Positions 45,263 through 55,251 of a stretch of DNA of 64,000 nucleotides are shown one piece after another. The stretch spans positions 2,212,051-2,276,050 of the forward strand of contig DS999531.1 in assembly GCA_000158135.1 (NCBI GenBank), in the 5' to 3' direction. This DNA is from Rhodobacteraceae bacterium KLH11. GTDB taxonomy: Bacteria; Pseudomonadota; Alphaproteobacteria; Rhodobacterales; Rhodobacteraceae. The notes beneath the pieces were generated by a model. It saw nothing but the letters and a program-made list of their open reading frames with translations. It did not search any database and was not told where the DNA came from. A program made the translations under genes and the position numbers. Positions within the stretch are counted from its first letter, which is position 1; every line of letters begins with the position of its first letter.

Positions 45263-46564
45263 ATGATGCTGAAGGATCAGGACCGGATCTTTACCAACAT
45301 CTACGGCATGCATGAACGTACGCTGAAAGGCGCACAGGCCCGGGGGCACTGGGATGGCACTGCTGGCCTGATCAACAAAGGGCGCGACTGGATCATCCAG
45401 ACGATGAAGGATTCCGGCCTGCGGGGGCGCGGTGGTGCGGGTTTCCCGACGGGTCTGAAATGGTCATTCATGCCCAAGGAAAGCGACGGTCGCCCCTCTT
45501 ATCTGGTTGTGAATGCAGATGAATCTGAGCCCGGAACCTGCAAGGACCGCGAGATCATGCGCCATGATCCGCATACGCTGATCGAAGGGTGCCTGATCGC
45601 GTCGTTCGCGATGAATGCGCATACCTGCTATATCTACCTGCGCGGCGAATACATTCGCGAGCGTGAGGCGCTGCAGGCCGCGATTGACGAAGCCTATGAT
45701 GCCGGTCTTCTGGGCAAGAACGCCGCCGGTTCGGGCTGGGATTTCGACCTGTTCCTGCATCACGGGGCCGGGGCGTATATCTGCGGAGAGGAAACCGCCC
45801 TGATCGAAAGCCTTGAGGGCAAGAAGGGCATGCCGCGGATGAAACCTCCGTTCCCTGCGGGCGCGGGGCTCTATGGCTGCCCGACGACGGTGAACAACGT
45901 GGAATCCATCGCTGTCGTGCCGACCATCCTGCGCCGGGGCGCTGATTGGTTTGCAGGCTTTGGCCGTCAGAACAACGCAGGCACCAAGCTGTTTGCGATC
46001 TCGGGCCATGTGAACAACCCCTGCGTTGTCGAAGAGGCGATGTCGATTTCCTTTGAGGACCTGATTGAAACCCATTGCGGCGGCATTCGCGGCGGCTGGG
46101 ACAATCTGCTGGCCGTGATACCGGGCGGGTCCTCCGTGCCTTGTGTGCGCGGCGAGAACATGCGCGACGCAATCATGGATTTCGATTATCTGCGGGGCGA
46201 GCTGGGCTCGGGCCTTGGTACGGCGGCAGTGATCGTGATGGACAAGTCTACGGATATCATCAAGGCGATCTGGCGTCTGTCCAAGTTCTATAAACACGAA
46301 AGCTGCGGCCAATGCACGCCCTGTCGCGAGGGCACCGGCTGGATGATGCGCGTGATGGATCGTCTGGTGCGGGGCGAGGCCGAGCTGGAAGAGATCGACA
46401 TGCTGTTTGACGTGACCAAGCAGGTCGAAGGCCACACGATCTGCGCCCTTGGTGATGCGGCGGCCTGGCCCATTCAAGGTCTGATCCGAAACTTTCGGGA
46501 AGAGATCGAAGATCGCATCAAGGCCCAGAAATCGGGCCGTATGGGCGCGATGGCGGCAGAGTGA
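45263..46564 (+). CDS. nuoF: NADH-quinone oxidoreductase subunit F
   Basis: The 433-residue NADH-binding subunit with FMN and cluster N3. NADH/FMN site: [16 protein letters not shown] near residue 52, N-A-D-E-S-E-P-G-T near 87 and I-C-G-E-E-T-A-L near 174. Cluster ligands [12 protein letters not shown] near 347 and a distal Cys. Two consecutive ATGs could start it; the first has AAGG six bases away. Its end overlaps the upstream part of the reading frame leading to the next lipoprotein gene. Confidence 0.97.
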   Translation: MMLKDQDRIFTNIYGMHERTLKGAQARGHWDGTAGLINKGRDWIIQTMKDSGLRGRGGAGFPTGLKWSFMPKESDGRPSYLVVNADESEPGTCKDREIMRHDPHTLIEGCLIASFAMNAHTCYIYLRGEYIREREALQAAIDEAYDAGLLGKNAAGSGWDFDLFLHHGAGAYICGEETALIESLEGKKGMPRMKPPFPAGAGLYGCPTTVNNVESIAVVPTILRRGADWFAGFGRQNNAGTKLFAISGHVNNPCVVEEAMSISFEDLIETHCGGIRGGWDNLLAVIPGGSSVPCVRGENMRDAIMDFDYLRGELGSGLGTAAVIVMDKSTDIIKAIWRLSKFYKHESCGQCTPCREGTGWMMRVMDRLVRGEAELEEIDMLFDVTKQVEGHTICALGDAAAWPIQGLIRNFREEIEDRIKAQKSGRMGAMAAE

Positions 46565-46632
46565 GCGGGGGTGCCGGGATGTTCAATTCAGCTGCAGATG
46601 TCACAAGCGCCAACCACGAAACAGGAGCGGGC

Positions 46633-46992
46633 ATGACAACGAGACGTGCAATCGCGATGACGATGTTTTTGGCGGGGGGGCTTCTTGTTTCGGCCTGCGG
46701 AACGGCACCGTCCAGCGCCACCCGGGTGGCGTTTGATGGTATTTATTTCAGTGCCAAGGCCAAACACGTCAACAAGAAAGCCACGCCTGCTGATTTCACG
46801 GTGACGGTAAACCGGGTTTCGCAGTCACTGGACGGCGCGCGAGAGGCCGGGCGGTATGAGGGCACAAAATTCTGCATTCAGAATTTCGGTTCATCCAGAA
46901 TCGCATGGAAGGTTGGCCCGGACACGAAGCCTCAGAATCTGCGCATCGAGAATGACAAGCTGACCTTCGCCGGAAGCTGCCAGCGCCCATGA
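46633..46992 (+). CDS. Hypothetical lipoprotein in the nuo operon
   Basis: A 119-residue unknown. The signal is M-T-T-R-R-A-I-A-M-T-M-F-L-A-G-G-L-L-V with lipobox L-V-S-A-C. The mature part has G-I-Y-F-S-A-K-A-K-H-V-N-K-K and a C-terminal C-Q-R-P that could pair with C-I-Q-N. I start at the ATG behind AGGAGC; the frame is open 24 codons further up, overlapping the nuoF stop, but that would bury the signal peptide. First of three consecutive exported proteins between nuoF and nuoG. Confidence 0.7.
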   Translation: MTTRRAIAMTMFLAGGLLVSACGTAPSSATRVAFDGIYFSAKAKHVNKKATPADFTVTVNRVSQSLDGAREAGRYEGTKFCIQNFGSSRIAWKVGPDTKPQNLRIENDKLTFAGSCQRP

Positions 46993-46999
46993 TCCACCG

Positions 47000-47079
47000 T
47001 ATCGCATATCAGGGCAGGCCCAATAAGCTGATATCGCATATCAGGCGCGTTGCAGATCGTCTTGGGAAACCCAAGACGA
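47000..47079 (+). repeat. Direct repeat and two hairpins before the first DUF5333-like gene
   Basis: TATCGCATATCAGG occurs twice, 32 bases apart. The second copy lies in a hairpin CTGATAT/ATATCAG. A second, stronger hairpin TCGTCTTGGG/CCCAAGACGA with an AAA loop ends one base before the AAAGGAA ribosome site. The arrangement could control translation of the next gene or mark an RNA processing point in the long nuo message. Confidence 0.55.
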
Positions 47080-47090
47080 AAGGAATCGCT

Positions 47091-47495
47091 ATGTCTTCTG
47101 TCAAACTTCTTGTCATGCTTTCTTTTATGGCTGTCCCTGCTATCGCTGAGGCAAAGCCGCCATTGAGGGATGTCAAAGAGATCGACAATGAACTCTACTA
47201 TATCGCCATCGCAAATGAGATTTCTGAATACTGCCCCTCGATCAGCGGGCGGCGGCTGAAAGCGATTGGTGTGATGTGGGGCCTGCGCTCAAAGGCCAAT
47301 GAAATGGGATATTCGGATACGGAAATTCGCGCCTACGTGGATTCCGACGCCGAAAAAGACCGGATGCGGGCCAAGGGCGAGGCTTATCTGGCGCAAAACG
47401 GCGTATCTTACGACAAGCCCAAGACCTTCTGCACGCTGGGCAGGAAAGAAATCGACAGAAACAGCGCGATCGGCGTGTATTTGAGGGCAAATTGA
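47091..47495 (+). CDS. DUF5333-like exported protein, paralogue 1
   Basis: A 134-residue protein with signal peptide M-S-S-V-K-L-L-V-M-L ending A-I-A-E-A before K-P-P. The mature domain has Y-I-A-I-A-N-E-I near residue 40, C-P-S-I, G-Y-S-D, and the closing F-C-T-L-G-R-K-E-I ... I-G-V-Y-L. It shares these marks with the next gene, so the two are tandem paralogues. I recall the family as DUF5333 in Rhodobacterales. Two conserved cysteines probably form a disulfide in the periplasm. Role unknown. Start chosen at the ATG behind AAAGGAA. Confidence 0.75.
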   Translation: MSSVKLLVMLSFMAVPAIAEAKPPLRDVKEIDNELYYIAIANEISEYCPSISGRRLKAIGVMWGLRSKANEMGYSDTEIRAYVDSDAEKDRMRAKGEAYLAQNGVSYDKPKTFCTLGRKEIDRNSAIGVYLRAN

Positions 47496-47498
47496 CGG

Positions 47499-47945
47499 AT
47501 GGGCGGTAAAATACTGAAATCCGGCGCATTTGGTGCGGCCATCCTGTTGGCGGTATCCGCGTGTCAGTCGACGCCTGCAGGTGATGCTGCGGCGCCGGGA
47601 TCGCGCGCGGAATTCCGCAGTGAACTGCCCCCGGAAGTCTATGATTTTGCCTTTGCAAACGCGATGGCTGAGCAGATTGTGAGCGGGTGCCGGTCCCTGA
47701 AACTGAACCGCTCGGCCGTTGCTGAAAAGACTGAAGCGCTTTCGCAAGAGTTCGAGGCCAGAGGCTATACAGAAAGCGATTTCCGTCATCTGGGCCGAAA
47801 TTTACCGCTCAAACGGCTGCAGGATGACACGATCCGGTATATCCAGACAAACGGCATTGTATTGAGTGACCCCAGCACCTTCTGCACCGCTGGCCAGCGC
47901 GAAATTGCCAACGGCACCCAGATCGGTGCATTCCTGAAAGGCTAA
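47499..47945 (+). CDS. DUF5333-like lipoprotein, paralogue 2
   Basis: A 148-residue relative of the preceding protein, but with a lipoprotein signal ([11 protein letters not shown]) in place of the cleavable one. It keeps the paired cysteines and the closing F-C-T-A-G-Q-R-E-I ... I-G-A-F-L. One paralogue would thus be soluble in the periplasm and the other membrane-anchored. It starts four bases after paralogue 1 ends and sits eight bases before nuoG. Function unknown. Confidence 0.72.
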   Translation: MGGKILKSGAFGAAILLAVSACQSTPAGDAAAPGSRAEFRSELPPEVYDFAFANAMAEQIVSGCRSLKLNRSAVAEKTEALSQEFEARGYTESDFRHLGRNLPLKRLQDDTIRYIQTNGIVLSDPSTFCTAGQREIANGTQIGAFLKG

Positions 47946-47952
47946 CGAAATC

Positions 47953-49974
47953 ATGTCTGACCTCCGCAAGATCAATATCGACGGGCAGGAAATCGAAGTC
48001 GATGGTGCGATGACCCTGATCCAGGCCTGCGAACAGGCCGGGGTCGAGGTGCCGCGTTTCTGCTATCACGAGCGTCTGTCGATTGCCGGAAACTGCCGGA
48101 TGTGTCTTGTCGAGGTTGTGGGCGGGCCGCCGAAACCTGCGGCCTCCTGCGCGATGCAGGTGCGCGATCTGCGCCCGGGGCCGGAAGGGCAGGCCCCGCA
48201 GGTCAAGACGAACTCACCCATGGTCAAGAAGGCCCGCGAAGGGGTGATGGAGTTTCTGCTGATCAACCACCCGCTGGATTGCCCGATCTGCGATCAGGGC
48301 GGTGAGTGCGATCTGCAAGATCAGGCGATGGCTTATGGCGTTTCGGGGTCGCGCTTCAAGGAAGCCAAGCGGGCGGTGGATGATCTGGATCTCGGGCCGC
48401 TGGTGGGCACCGCGATGACCCGCTGCATCAGCTGCACCCGCTGCGTGCGCTTCACCACCGAGGTGGCCGGGATCACCCAGATGGGCCAGACCGGGCGCGG
48501 AGAAGATGCCGAGATCACCTCGTACCTCAATCAGACGCTGGATTCGAACCTGCAGGGCAACATCATCGACCTGTGCCCGGTTGGGGCGCTGACGTCGAAA
48601 CCGTATGCCTTTACGGCGCGGCCCTGGGAGCTGACGAAGACCGAGAGCATCGATGTGATGGACGCTTTGGGCTCGAACATCCGGGTGGATACCAAGGGGC
48701 GCGAAGTGATGCGCTTTCTGCCGCGCAACCATGATGGTGTGAACGAGGAATGGATCAGCGACAAGACCCGCTTTGTCTGGGACGGCCTGCGCCGTCAGCG
48801 ACTGGACAAGCCCTACGTGCGCGAAAACGGCAAACTGCGCCCTGCAACATGGCCCGAGGCGCTGAGCAAGGCCGCCGAGGCGCTGAAGGGTGCTGCGAAG
48901 CCTGCGGGTCTCGTCGGTGATCTGGCCCCGGTCGAAGCCATTTTTGCACTGAAACAGATGATCGAAGCTCAGGATGGTGTTGTTGAATGCCGTACGGATG
49001 GGGCCAAGCTGCCTGCGGGCAACCGTGGGGCCTATGCCGGAACAGCCGCGATCGAGGATATTGACACGGCCGATCGCATCCTGCTGATCGGCACCAACCC
49101 GCGTGATGAAGCGCCCGTTCTGAACGCGCGTATCCGCAAGGCGTGGGCGCATGGGGCCGAGGTGGCTCTGGTCGGGCCTGCGGTCGATCTGACCTACTAC
49201 TATCACCATATGGGCGATGACCGTGCGGCGTTGCAGCAGGTTCTCGACATGGGTGGTGATGATGAGATCAAGGGCAAGCGCTCGCTGGTGATTGTCGGGC
49301 AGGGCGCACTGCAGGAGGCTGACGGGGCCGCCGTTCTGGCCGCTGCGCACACCGCCGCGGCCAATACCAATAGCGGTCTGATCATCCTGCACACCGCTGC
49401 CTCGCGCGTCGGTGCGATGGACGTGGATGCCACCAACGCAGGCGGTATGGAGGCTGTTAACGCGGCAGATGTGATCTATAATCTCGGTGCGGATGAGGTC
49501 GAAATTGGTGACGGCGCTTTCGTCATCTATCAGGGCAGCCACGGGGATCGGGGGGCACACCGCGCTGACGTGATCCTGCCGGGGGCCGCGTATACCGAGG
49601 AAAACGGTCTGTTCGTGAACACCGAAGGCCGCCCGCAACTGGCCATGCGCGCCGGGTTCGCACCCGGTGAGGCCAAGGAAAACTGGGCCATTCTGCGCGC
49701 CCTGTCTGCTGAACTGGATGCCACGCTGCCTTATGACTCGCTGGCGCAGCTGCGCAATGCGCTGATCGAAGCGGTACCGCACCTGTCCCGAATTGATGAA
49801 GTGGTCGAGAATGACGTGGCGGCGCTGGAGCCCGGAAAGCTGGGCGGTGCAAGCTTCCGCTACGCGATCAGAGATTTCTACCTGACCAACCCGATTTCGC
49901 GGGCCTCGCAATTGATGGCGGACCTGTCAGCGCAGGCGCAGGCGCGCAATGCGGGAAAGATCGCGGCGGAATGA
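47953..49974 (+). CDS. nuoG: NADH-quinone oxidoreductase subunit G
   Basis: The 673-residue 75-kDa-type subunit that carries clusters N1b, N4 and N5. Ligand groups: [15 protein letters not shown] near residue 37, [11 protein letters not shown] near 113, and [10 protein letters not shown] near 157. The C-terminal molybdopterin-oxidoreductase-like half has no cofactor, as expected. A possible small reading frame overlaps its stop as ATGA before nuoH. Confidence 0.97.
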   Translation: MSDLRKINIDGQEIEVDGAMTLIQACEQAGVEVPRFCYHERLSIAGNCRMCLVEVVGGPPKPAASCAMQVRDLRPGPEGQAPQVKTNSPMVKKAREGVMEFLLINHPLDCPICDQGGECDLQDQAMAYGVSGSRFKEAKRAVDDLDLGPLVGTAMTRCISCTRCVRFTTEVAGITQMGQTGRGEDAEITSYLNQTLDSNLQGNIIDLCPVGALTSKPYAFTARPWELTKTESIDVMDALGSNIRVDTKGREVMRFLPRNHDGVNEEWISDKTRFVWDGLRRQRLDKPYVRENGKLRPATWPEALSKAAEALKGAAKPAGLVGDLAPVEAIFALKQMIEAQDGVVECRTDGAKLPAGNRGAYAGTAAIEDIDTADRILLIGTNPRDEAPVLNARIRKAWAHGAEVALVGPAVDLTYYYHHMGDDRAALQQVLDMGGDDEIKGKRSLVIVGQGALQEADGAAVLAAAHTAAANTNSGLIILHTAASRVGAMDVDATNAGGMEAVNAADVIYNLGADEVEIGDGAFVIYQGSHGDRGAHRADVILPGAAYTEENGLFVNTEGRPQLAMRAGFAPGEAKENWAILRALSAELDATLPYDSLAQLRNALIEAVPHLSRIDEVVENDVAALEPGKLGGASFRYAIRDFYLTNPISRASQLMADLSAQAQARNAGKIAAE

Positions 49975-50177
49975 AACGGGCCTGTTTCATATCGCTCTTT
50001 TGTGGTTACGATTCTGTGACCGGTGACATGCGTGTGAGACGCAACAAAAAGGCTGGCGCGGGGATGGCAGATGCTGTTTACACCAACGCGCCGACCCAGC
50101 CGCAATATGCGCAGGCATCTGGCCTATGCATCGCACGCGGAAAACGGAATACCCACGGTGTGAGGACCAATGGCTGA
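49971..50177 (+). CDS. Possible 68-residue reading frame between nuoG and nuoH
   Basis: It begins with ATG overlapping the nuoG stop (ATGA) and ends eight bases inside nuoH. The product is basic, has no membrane helix and no known motif (it begins M-K-R-A-C-F-I-S). The only support is the junction fit and an open frame across a gap where nuo genes normally abut. It may equally be a non-coding leader of nuoH, whose own ribosome site GTGAGGACC is good. Confidence 0.25.
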   Translation: MKRACFISLFCGYDSVTGDMRVRRNKKAGAGMADAVYTNAPTQPQYAQASGLCIARGKRNTHGVRTNG

Positions 50178-51207
50178 TTTCTTTAACACCCCAGGCGGCA
50201 TCGCTATCATCATTTTCGCGCAAGTGCTTGCCGTTGTTGCCTTTGTGATGATCTCGCTTCTGTTTCTCGTGTACGGAGACCGCAAGATCTGGGCCGCCGT
50301 CCAGATGCGCCGCGGCCCCAACGTAGTTGGCGTTTATGGCCTGCTGCAATCTGTGGCGGATGCGCTGAAATATGTGGTCAAAGAGGTGGTGATCCCGGCA
50401 GGCGCGGATCGCACGGTCTTTATGCTGGCACCGCTGACATCCTTCGTTCTGGCCATGATTGCCTGGGCGGTGATCCCGTTCAACGAAGGCTGGGTTCTGT
50501 CCGATCTGAACGTCGCGATCCTCTATGTCTTCGCCGTATCCTCGCTGGAGGTTTACGGTGTGATCATGGGCGGTTGGGCGTCGAACTCAAAGTACCCGTT
50601 CCTTGGTTCTCTGAGGTCCGCGGCGCAGATGATCTCTTACGAGGTCTCCATCGGTCTGATCATCATCGGGGTGATCATCTCGACCGGGTCGATGAACTTC
50701 GGGAACATTGTCGCGGCACAGGATGGCCGTTTTGGCTTCTTCAGCTGGTACTGGCTGCCGCACTTCCCGATGGTGTTCCTGTTCTTCATCTCGGCACTGG
50801 CCGAAACCAATCGCCCACCGTTTGACCTGCCCGAAGCGGAATCCGAGCTGGTTGCCGGTTATCAGGTCGAATATTCGGCCACGCCCTTCCTGTTGTTCAT
50901 GGCCGGAGAATACATCGCGATCTTCCTGATGTGCGCCCTGACCACGCTGTTGTTCTTCGGTGGCTGGCTGTCGCCGATCCCGGGCCTGCCGGACGGCGTG
51001 CTATGGATGGTCGCCAAGATGGCGTTCTTCTTCTTCCTCTTCGCGATGGTCAAGGCCATCACGCCCCGCTACCGCTATGACCAGTTGATGCGGCTGGGCT
51101 GGAAAGTGTTCCTGCCGTTCTCGCTGGTCTGGGTGGTCTTCGTGGCCTTCGCGGCAAGGTTCGACTGGTTCTGGGGCGCGTTCGCGCGTTGGAGCGTAGG
51201 AGGCTGA
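50170..51207 (+). CDS. nuoH: NADH-quinone oxidoreductase subunit H
   Basis: The 345-residue membrane subunit at the heel of complex I, with about eight helices that form part of the quinone entry path. Diagnostic loops are [17 protein letters not shown] near residue 38, and [20 protein letters not shown] near 215. nuoI follows after one base. Confidence 0.97.
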   Translation: MADFFNTPGGIAIIIFAQVLAVVAFVMISLLFLVYGDRKIWAAVQMRRGPNVVGVYGLLQSVADALKYVVKEVVIPAGADRTVFMLAPLTSFVLAMIAWAVIPFNEGWVLSDLNVAILYVFAVSSLEVYGVIMGGWASNSKYPFLGSLRSAAQMISYEVSIGLIIIGVIISTGSMNFGNIVAAQDGRFGFFSWYWLPHFPMVFLFFISALAETNRPPFDLPEAESELVAGYQVEYSATPFLLFMAGEYIAIFLMCALTTLLFFGGWLSPIPGLPDGVLWMVAKMAFFFFLFAMVKAITPRYRYDQLMRLGWKVFLPFSLVWVVFVAFAARFDWFWGAFARWSVGG

Positions 51208-51208
51208 T

Positions 51209-51703
51209 ATGGCAAACGTTGACTATACCCGCGCCGCAAAATACTTCCTTTTGCAAGACTTTTGGGTCGGCATGAAGCTGGGGCTGAAGTATTTTTTCTC
51301 TCCCAAAGCCACCATCAACTACCCGCATGAAAAGGGTCCACTTAGCCCTCGTTTCCGGGGCGAGCATGCTCTGAGGCGTTACCCGAACGGTGAAGAACGC
51401 TGCATCGCCTGCAAACTGTGCGAGGCGATCTGCCCGGCGCAGGCCATCACCATCGACGCCGAACCGCGCGAGGATGGCAGCCGCCGCACCACGCGCTATG
51501 ACATCGACATGACCAAGTGCATCTATTGTGGTTTCTGCCAGGAGGCCTGCCCGGTCGATGCCATCGTCGAAGGCCCGAACTTCGAATTCGCCACGGAAAC
51601 CCGCGAGGAACTGTTTTACGACAAGGAAAAACTCCTGTCGAACGGCGAACGTTGGGAGGCTGAGATCGCCCGCAATCTGGAAATGGACGCGCCGTACCGA
51701 TGA
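51209..51703 (+). CDS. nuoI: NADH-quinone oxidoreductase subunit I
   Basis: A 164-residue ferredoxin-like subunit with two [4Fe-4S] clusters (N6a, N6b). Ligands are [12 protein letters not shown] near residue 65 and [12 protein letters not shown] near 105. Its stop overlaps the AhpD-like gene's start by four bases. Confidence 0.97.
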   Translation: MANVDYTRAAKYFLLQDFWVGMKLGLKYFFSPKATINYPHEKGPLSPRFRGEHALRRYPNGEERCIACKLCEAICPAQAITIDAEPREDGSRRTTRYDIDMTKCIYCGFCQEACPVDAIVEGPNFEFATETREELFYDKEKLLSNGERWEAEIARNLEMDAPYR

Positions 51704-52110
51704 GTGACACGCCGACAAACCCCTTTGAGCTGATGATGAAGCAGGCGCAGGACATGGCCAAGGCGATGAACCCGGCGATGGAGAATTTCTCGCCTAAGGG
51801 GTTCGAGGCGCTGTGGCCGACCATGCCGAAAGAGGTCATGGAGATGATGTTCGGCAACACCGTCAACAAGGACGGGCTGGACGCCAAAACCCGTCTGCTG
51901 CTGACGCTGGCCGGGTTGACCTGTCAGGGCGCGCAGGCGGATGCGGCAGTGCGCCAGACCGTGCGTCATGCCTTGGAGGCAGGCGCCAAGAAACAAGAGA
52001 TCGTGGAAACGATCGGTCAGATGTCGGTCTTTGCCGGCATCCCGGCCATGACCCGCGCGCTGGATCTGGCGCAAGAGGTTCTGGGCGATAACGAGGATGA
52101 GGATCAATGA
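51700..52110 (+). CDS. Carboxymuconolactone decarboxylase/AhpD-like protein inside the nuo operon
   Basis: A 136-residue helical protein with the CMD core: [18 protein letters not shown] near residues 60-77, then [14 protein letters not shown] and I-V-E-T-I-G-Q-M near 108. AhpD uses a C-x-x-C pair as a peroxide-reducing centre; only one cysteine is present here, so redox catalysis of that kind is unlikely. Start and stop overlap nuoI and nuoJ by four bases each, showing tight coupling. It could be a complex I assembly or protection factor, which is inference. Confidence 0.78.
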   Translation: MSDTPTNPFELMMKQAQDMAKAMNPAMENFSPKGFEALWPTMPKEVMEMMFGNTVNKDGLDAKTRLLLTLAGLTCQGAQADAAVRQTVRHALEAGAKKQEIVETIGQMSVFAGIPAMTRALDLAQEVLGDNEDEDQ

Positions 52111-52709
52111 CCGTCTTTGCCTTCTATCTGTTTGCCATCAGCGCCATCACCGGCGGGCTGTTCACGGTGATCAGCCGCCAGCCGGTGCATTCGGTTCTGT
52201 GGCTGATCCTGTCCTTCCTGTCGTCGGCCGGGCTGTTTGTGCTGCTGGGGGCCGAGTTCGTGGCGATGCTGCTGATCATTGTCTATGTCGGCGCGGTTGC
52301 TGTTCTGTTCCTCTTCGTGGTGATGATGCTGGACGTGGATTTTGCCGAGCTCAAGGCCGAGATGGCACGCTATATGCCGCTGGCCCTGCTGATCGGACTG
52401 GTCATTTTGATGCAGTTCGTCATGGCCTTCGGGGCCTGGGACAGCGCGCAAGGTGCTGCGGCCAATCTGGCGCAGCCGGTCCCGACGGATCGCCACAACA
52501 CCGAGGCGCTGGGTGTTATCCTTTACGATCAATACTTCCTTCTGTTCCAACTGGCGGGCTTGATCCTGCTGGTGGCCATGATCGGCGCCATTGTGCTGAC
52601 ACTGCGCCACCGTCAGGACATCAAGCGCCAGGACATTATCGGCCAGATGATGCGCGACCCGGCCAAGGCGATGGAATTGAAGGACGTGAAACCGGGGCAG
52701 GGGTTGTGA
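52107..52709 (+). CDS. nuoJ: NADH-quinone oxidoreductase subunit J
   Basis: A 200-residue membrane subunit (ND6 type) with five predicted helices, including [19 protein letters not shown] with the pi-bulge glycine region. The C-terminal tail is charged ([10 protein letters not shown]). Its ATG overlaps the previous stop as ATGA. A paired-palindrome element fills the 81-base gap to nuoK, the largest inside the second half of the operon. Confidence 0.96.
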   Translation: MTVFAFYLFAISAITGGLFTVISRQPVHSVLWLILSFLSSAGLFVLLGAEFVAMLLIIVYVGAVAVLFLFVVMMLDVDFAELKAEMARYMPLALLIGLVILMQFVMAFGAWDSAQGAAANLAQPVPTDRHNTEALGVILYDQYFLLFQLAGLILLVAMIGAIVLTLRHRQDIKRQDIIGQMMRDPAKAMELKDVKPGQGL

Positions 52710-52716
52710 TGACCAA

Positions 52717-52762
52717 GATTTTTCGTCGAAAAATCACGCCGAGAATTTTCACAGAAAATTCT
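52717..52762. repeat. Paired palindromes between nuoJ and nuoK
   Basis: Two hairpins: GATTTTTCG/CGAAAAATC around one base, and AGAATTTTC/GAAAATTCT around ACA. The AGAATTTTC arm and the TTCG-T-CGAA centre are shared with the liuB-liuD element. AT-rich against the background, and placed so that nuoK keeps its own ribosome site. Probably a REP-like element, or a processing and stability signal in the nuo message. Confidence 0.75.
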
Positions 52763-52790
52763 TCCCGTACAGAGCAGGTAAGGCAGAGCT

Positions 52791-53096
52791 ATGATCGGAC
52801 TTGAACACTATCTCACGGTCGCGGCGATGCTGTTCGTCATCGGCATCTTCGGTCTCTTCCTGAACCGCAAGAACGTCATCATCCTGCTGATGAGCATCGA
52901 ACTGATGCTGCTGGCAGTGAATATCAACCTTGTGGCGTTCTCCAGCTTCCTCGGCGATCTGGTCGGGCAGGTGTTTACGCTATTCGTGCTGACTGTGGCA
53001 GCGGCTGAGGCGGCGATTGGGCTGGCCATTCTGGTCTGTTTCTTCCGCAACCGTGGCACCATCGCGGTTGAAGACGTCAATATGATGAAGGGCTAA
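52791..53096 (+). CDS. nuoK: NADH-quinone oxidoreductase subunit K
   Basis: A 101-residue three-helix subunit (ND4L type). It has the two conserved membrane glutamates, one in [10 protein letters not shown] near residue 34 and one in A-A-A-E-A-A-I-G near 70, that form part of the proton path. It follows the paired-palindrome element; nuoL starts seven bases later. Confidence 0.97.
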   Translation: MIGLEHYLTVAAMLFVIGIFGLFLNRKNVIILLMSIELMLLAVNINLVAFSSFLGDLVGQVFTLFVLTVAAAEAAIGLAILVCFFRNRGTIAVEDVNMMKG

Positions 53097-53103
53097 GAGA
53101 ACT

Positions 53104-55251
53104 ATGGAAACCACCATCCTCTTTGCCCCGCTGGTGGGCGCGCTGCTCTGCGGGTTTGGCTGGCGATTTATCGGCGAGAAGGCGGCCATGTGGACCGCGA
53201 CGGGTCTGTTGTTTCTGGCCTGTCTGCTGTCGTGGATCGTGTTCTTCACCTTCGATGGCGTAACCCAACAGATCGAGATCATGCGCTGGATCGAGAGCGG
53301 ATCGTTGTCGACAAGTTGGGCCGTGCGTCTGGACCGGTTAACCGCGATTATGCTGATCGTGGTGACGACCGTCTCGGCGCTCGTGCATCTGTACAGCTTC
53401 GGCTACATGGATCACGACCCGCAATGGCGCGAGGGCGAGAGCTATAAGCCGCGTTTCTTCGCTTATCTCTCGTTCTTTACCTTCGCGATGCTGATGCTGG
53501 TGACGGCGGACAATCTGGTGCAGATGTTCTTTGGCTGGGAGGGCGTGGGCGTCGCGTCATACCTGCTGATTGGCTTTTATTACCGGAAACCAAGCGCTAA
53601 CGCGGCGGCGATGAAAGCGTTTATCGTGAACCGGGTCGGCGATTTCGGCTTTGCTTTGGGCATCTTCGCGATCTTCTTCCTGACCGACAGTATCAATTTC
53701 TCGGACATCTTTGCCTCGGCTCCGACGCTGGCCGATACGCAACTGTCTTTCCTGTGGGGGGAATGGACCGCGATCGAGGTGATCTGCGTGCTGCTGTTCA
53801 TCGGTGCGATGGGGAAATCGGCGCAGTTGATCCTGCACACATGGTTGCCCGATGCGATGGAAGGCCCGACGCCGGTGTCGGCGCTGATCCATGCCGCGAC
53901 TATGGTGACGGCGGGTGTGTTCCTTGTTTGCCGGATGTCGCCACTGATGGAGTTCGCACCCGGCGCGACCGGGTTCATCACTTTCCTTGGCGCCTCGACC
54001 GCATTCTTCGCCGCAACGGTGGGTCTGGTGCAGACCGATATCAAGCGCGTCATCGCCTATTCGACCTGTTCACAGCTGGGCTACATGTTCGTCGCGGCAG
54101 GCGTTGGCATGTATTCAGCCGCGATGTTCCACCTGCTGACGCATGCGTTCTTCAAGGCACTGTTGTTCCTCGGCGCGGGCTCGGTGATCCACGCGATGCA
54201 TCACGAGCAGGAGATGACCGAATATGGCGGCTTGCGGAAGAAAATCCCCTATACGTTCTGGGCGATGATGATCGGGACGCTGGCTATTACCGGCGTTGGC
54301 ATCCCGCTGACCCAGATCGGTTTTGCCGGGTTTCTGTCGAAAGACGCCATCATAGAAAGCGCCTTTGCGGGGGGCACCGGCTATGCTTTCTGGATGCTGG
54401 TGATCGCCGCGGTCTTCACCTCGTTCTACAGCTGGCGTCTGATCTTCCTGACCTTCTATGGCGAGGAACGCGGCGACAAGCATACCCATGAACATGCGCA
54501 TGAAAGCCCGATGACCATGCTGATACCGCTGGGTGTTCTGTCACTGGGCGCGGTGTTTGCCGGGATGCTTTGGTATGGCAACTTCTTTGGCCATGCGGAC
54601 AAGGTGGGCAAGTTTTATGGCATTCCGGTGGCTGAGGCCCATGCGGACGGTCACGATGCTGCCACCCATGCCGAGCATGTGGCTGATGGCACTGCCGACG
54701 CCCATCATGGCGACGGGGATGAAGCGCATGCGGATGGCGGCCATGATAAGAAAGAGGCCCATGGCGGCGATCATCACTATGCGTTTGTAGGTGAGCCGGG
54801 TGAGGGCGCGCTTTATATCGCACCGGACAACCATGTGCTGGATGAGGCCCATGCGGCCCCGAAATGGGTCAAGGTTTCGCCCTTTGTCGCAATGCTGCTG
54901 GGCTTTGTCGTGGCCTATTGGTTCTACATCGTGAACACTTCGCTGCCCGCGCGTCTGGCGGCAAGCCAGCGTCCGCTGTACCTGTTCCTGCTGAACAAAT
55001 GGTACTTTGACGAGATCTACGATGCGGTCTTTGTCAAACCCACCGTGGCGCTTGGCCGGTTCCTGTGGAAGCGCGGCGACGGCAACACAATCGACGGCTT
55101 CCTGAACGGGGTGGCGATGGGCGTTGTACCATTCTTCACCCGCCTCGCAGGCAAGGCGCAAACCGGTTACATCTTTACTTACGCCTTCTGGATGGTTTTG
55201 GGGATTGCTGCCCTCGTCACCTGGATGTCGATTGGCGGAGGCGCACACTAA
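53104..55251 (+). CDS. nuoL: NADH-quinone oxidoreductase subunit L with histidine-rich insertion
   Basis: A 715-residue antiporter-like subunit with the long lateral helix at its C-terminus. The core has the W-E-G-V-G-V-A-S-Y glutamate near residue 144, H-A-A-T-M-V-T-A-G near 260 and the later lysine helices. It is about 100 residues longer than in Escherichia coli. Most of the excess is a hydrophilic loop at roughly residues 508-560 with about 11 histidines plus many Asp and Glu, preceded by another cluster H-T-H-E-H-A-H near 460. Such a loop could bind divalent metal. The stop overlaps nuoM as TAATG. Confidence 0.97.
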   Translation: METTILFAPLVGALLCGFGWRFIGEKAAMWTATGLLFLACLLSWIVFFTFDGVTQQIEIMRWIESGSLSTSWAVRLDRLTAIMLIVVTTVSALVHLYSFGYMDHDPQWREGESYKPRFFAYLSFFTFAMLMLVTADNLVQMFFGWEGVGVASYLLIGFYYRKPSANAAAMKAFIVNRVGDFGFALGIFAIFFLTDSINFSDIFASAPTLADTQLSFLWGEWTAIEVICVLLFIGAMGKSAQLILHTWLPDAMEGPTPVSALIHAATMVTAGVFLVCRMSPLMEFAPGATGFITFLGASTAFFAATVGLVQTDIKRVIAYSTCSQLGYMFVAAGVGMYSAAMFHLLTHAFFKALLFLGAGSVIHAMHHEQEMTEYGGLRKKIPYTFWAMMIGTLAITGVGIPLTQIGFAGFLSKDAIIESAFAGGTGYAFWMLVIAAVFTSFYSWRLIFLTFYGEERGDKHTHEHAHESPMTMLIPLGVLSLGAVFAGMLWYGNFFGHADKVGKFYGIPVAEAHADGHDAATHAEHVADGTADAHHGDGDEAHADGGHDKKEAHGGDHHYAFVGEPGEGALYIAPDNHVLDEAHAAPKWVKVSPFVAMLLGFVVAYWFYIVNTSLPARLAASQRPLYLFLLNKWYFDEIYDAVFVKPTVALGRFLWKRGDGNTIDGFLNGVAMGVVPFFTRLAGKAQTGYIFTYAFWMVLGIAALVTWMSIGGGAH

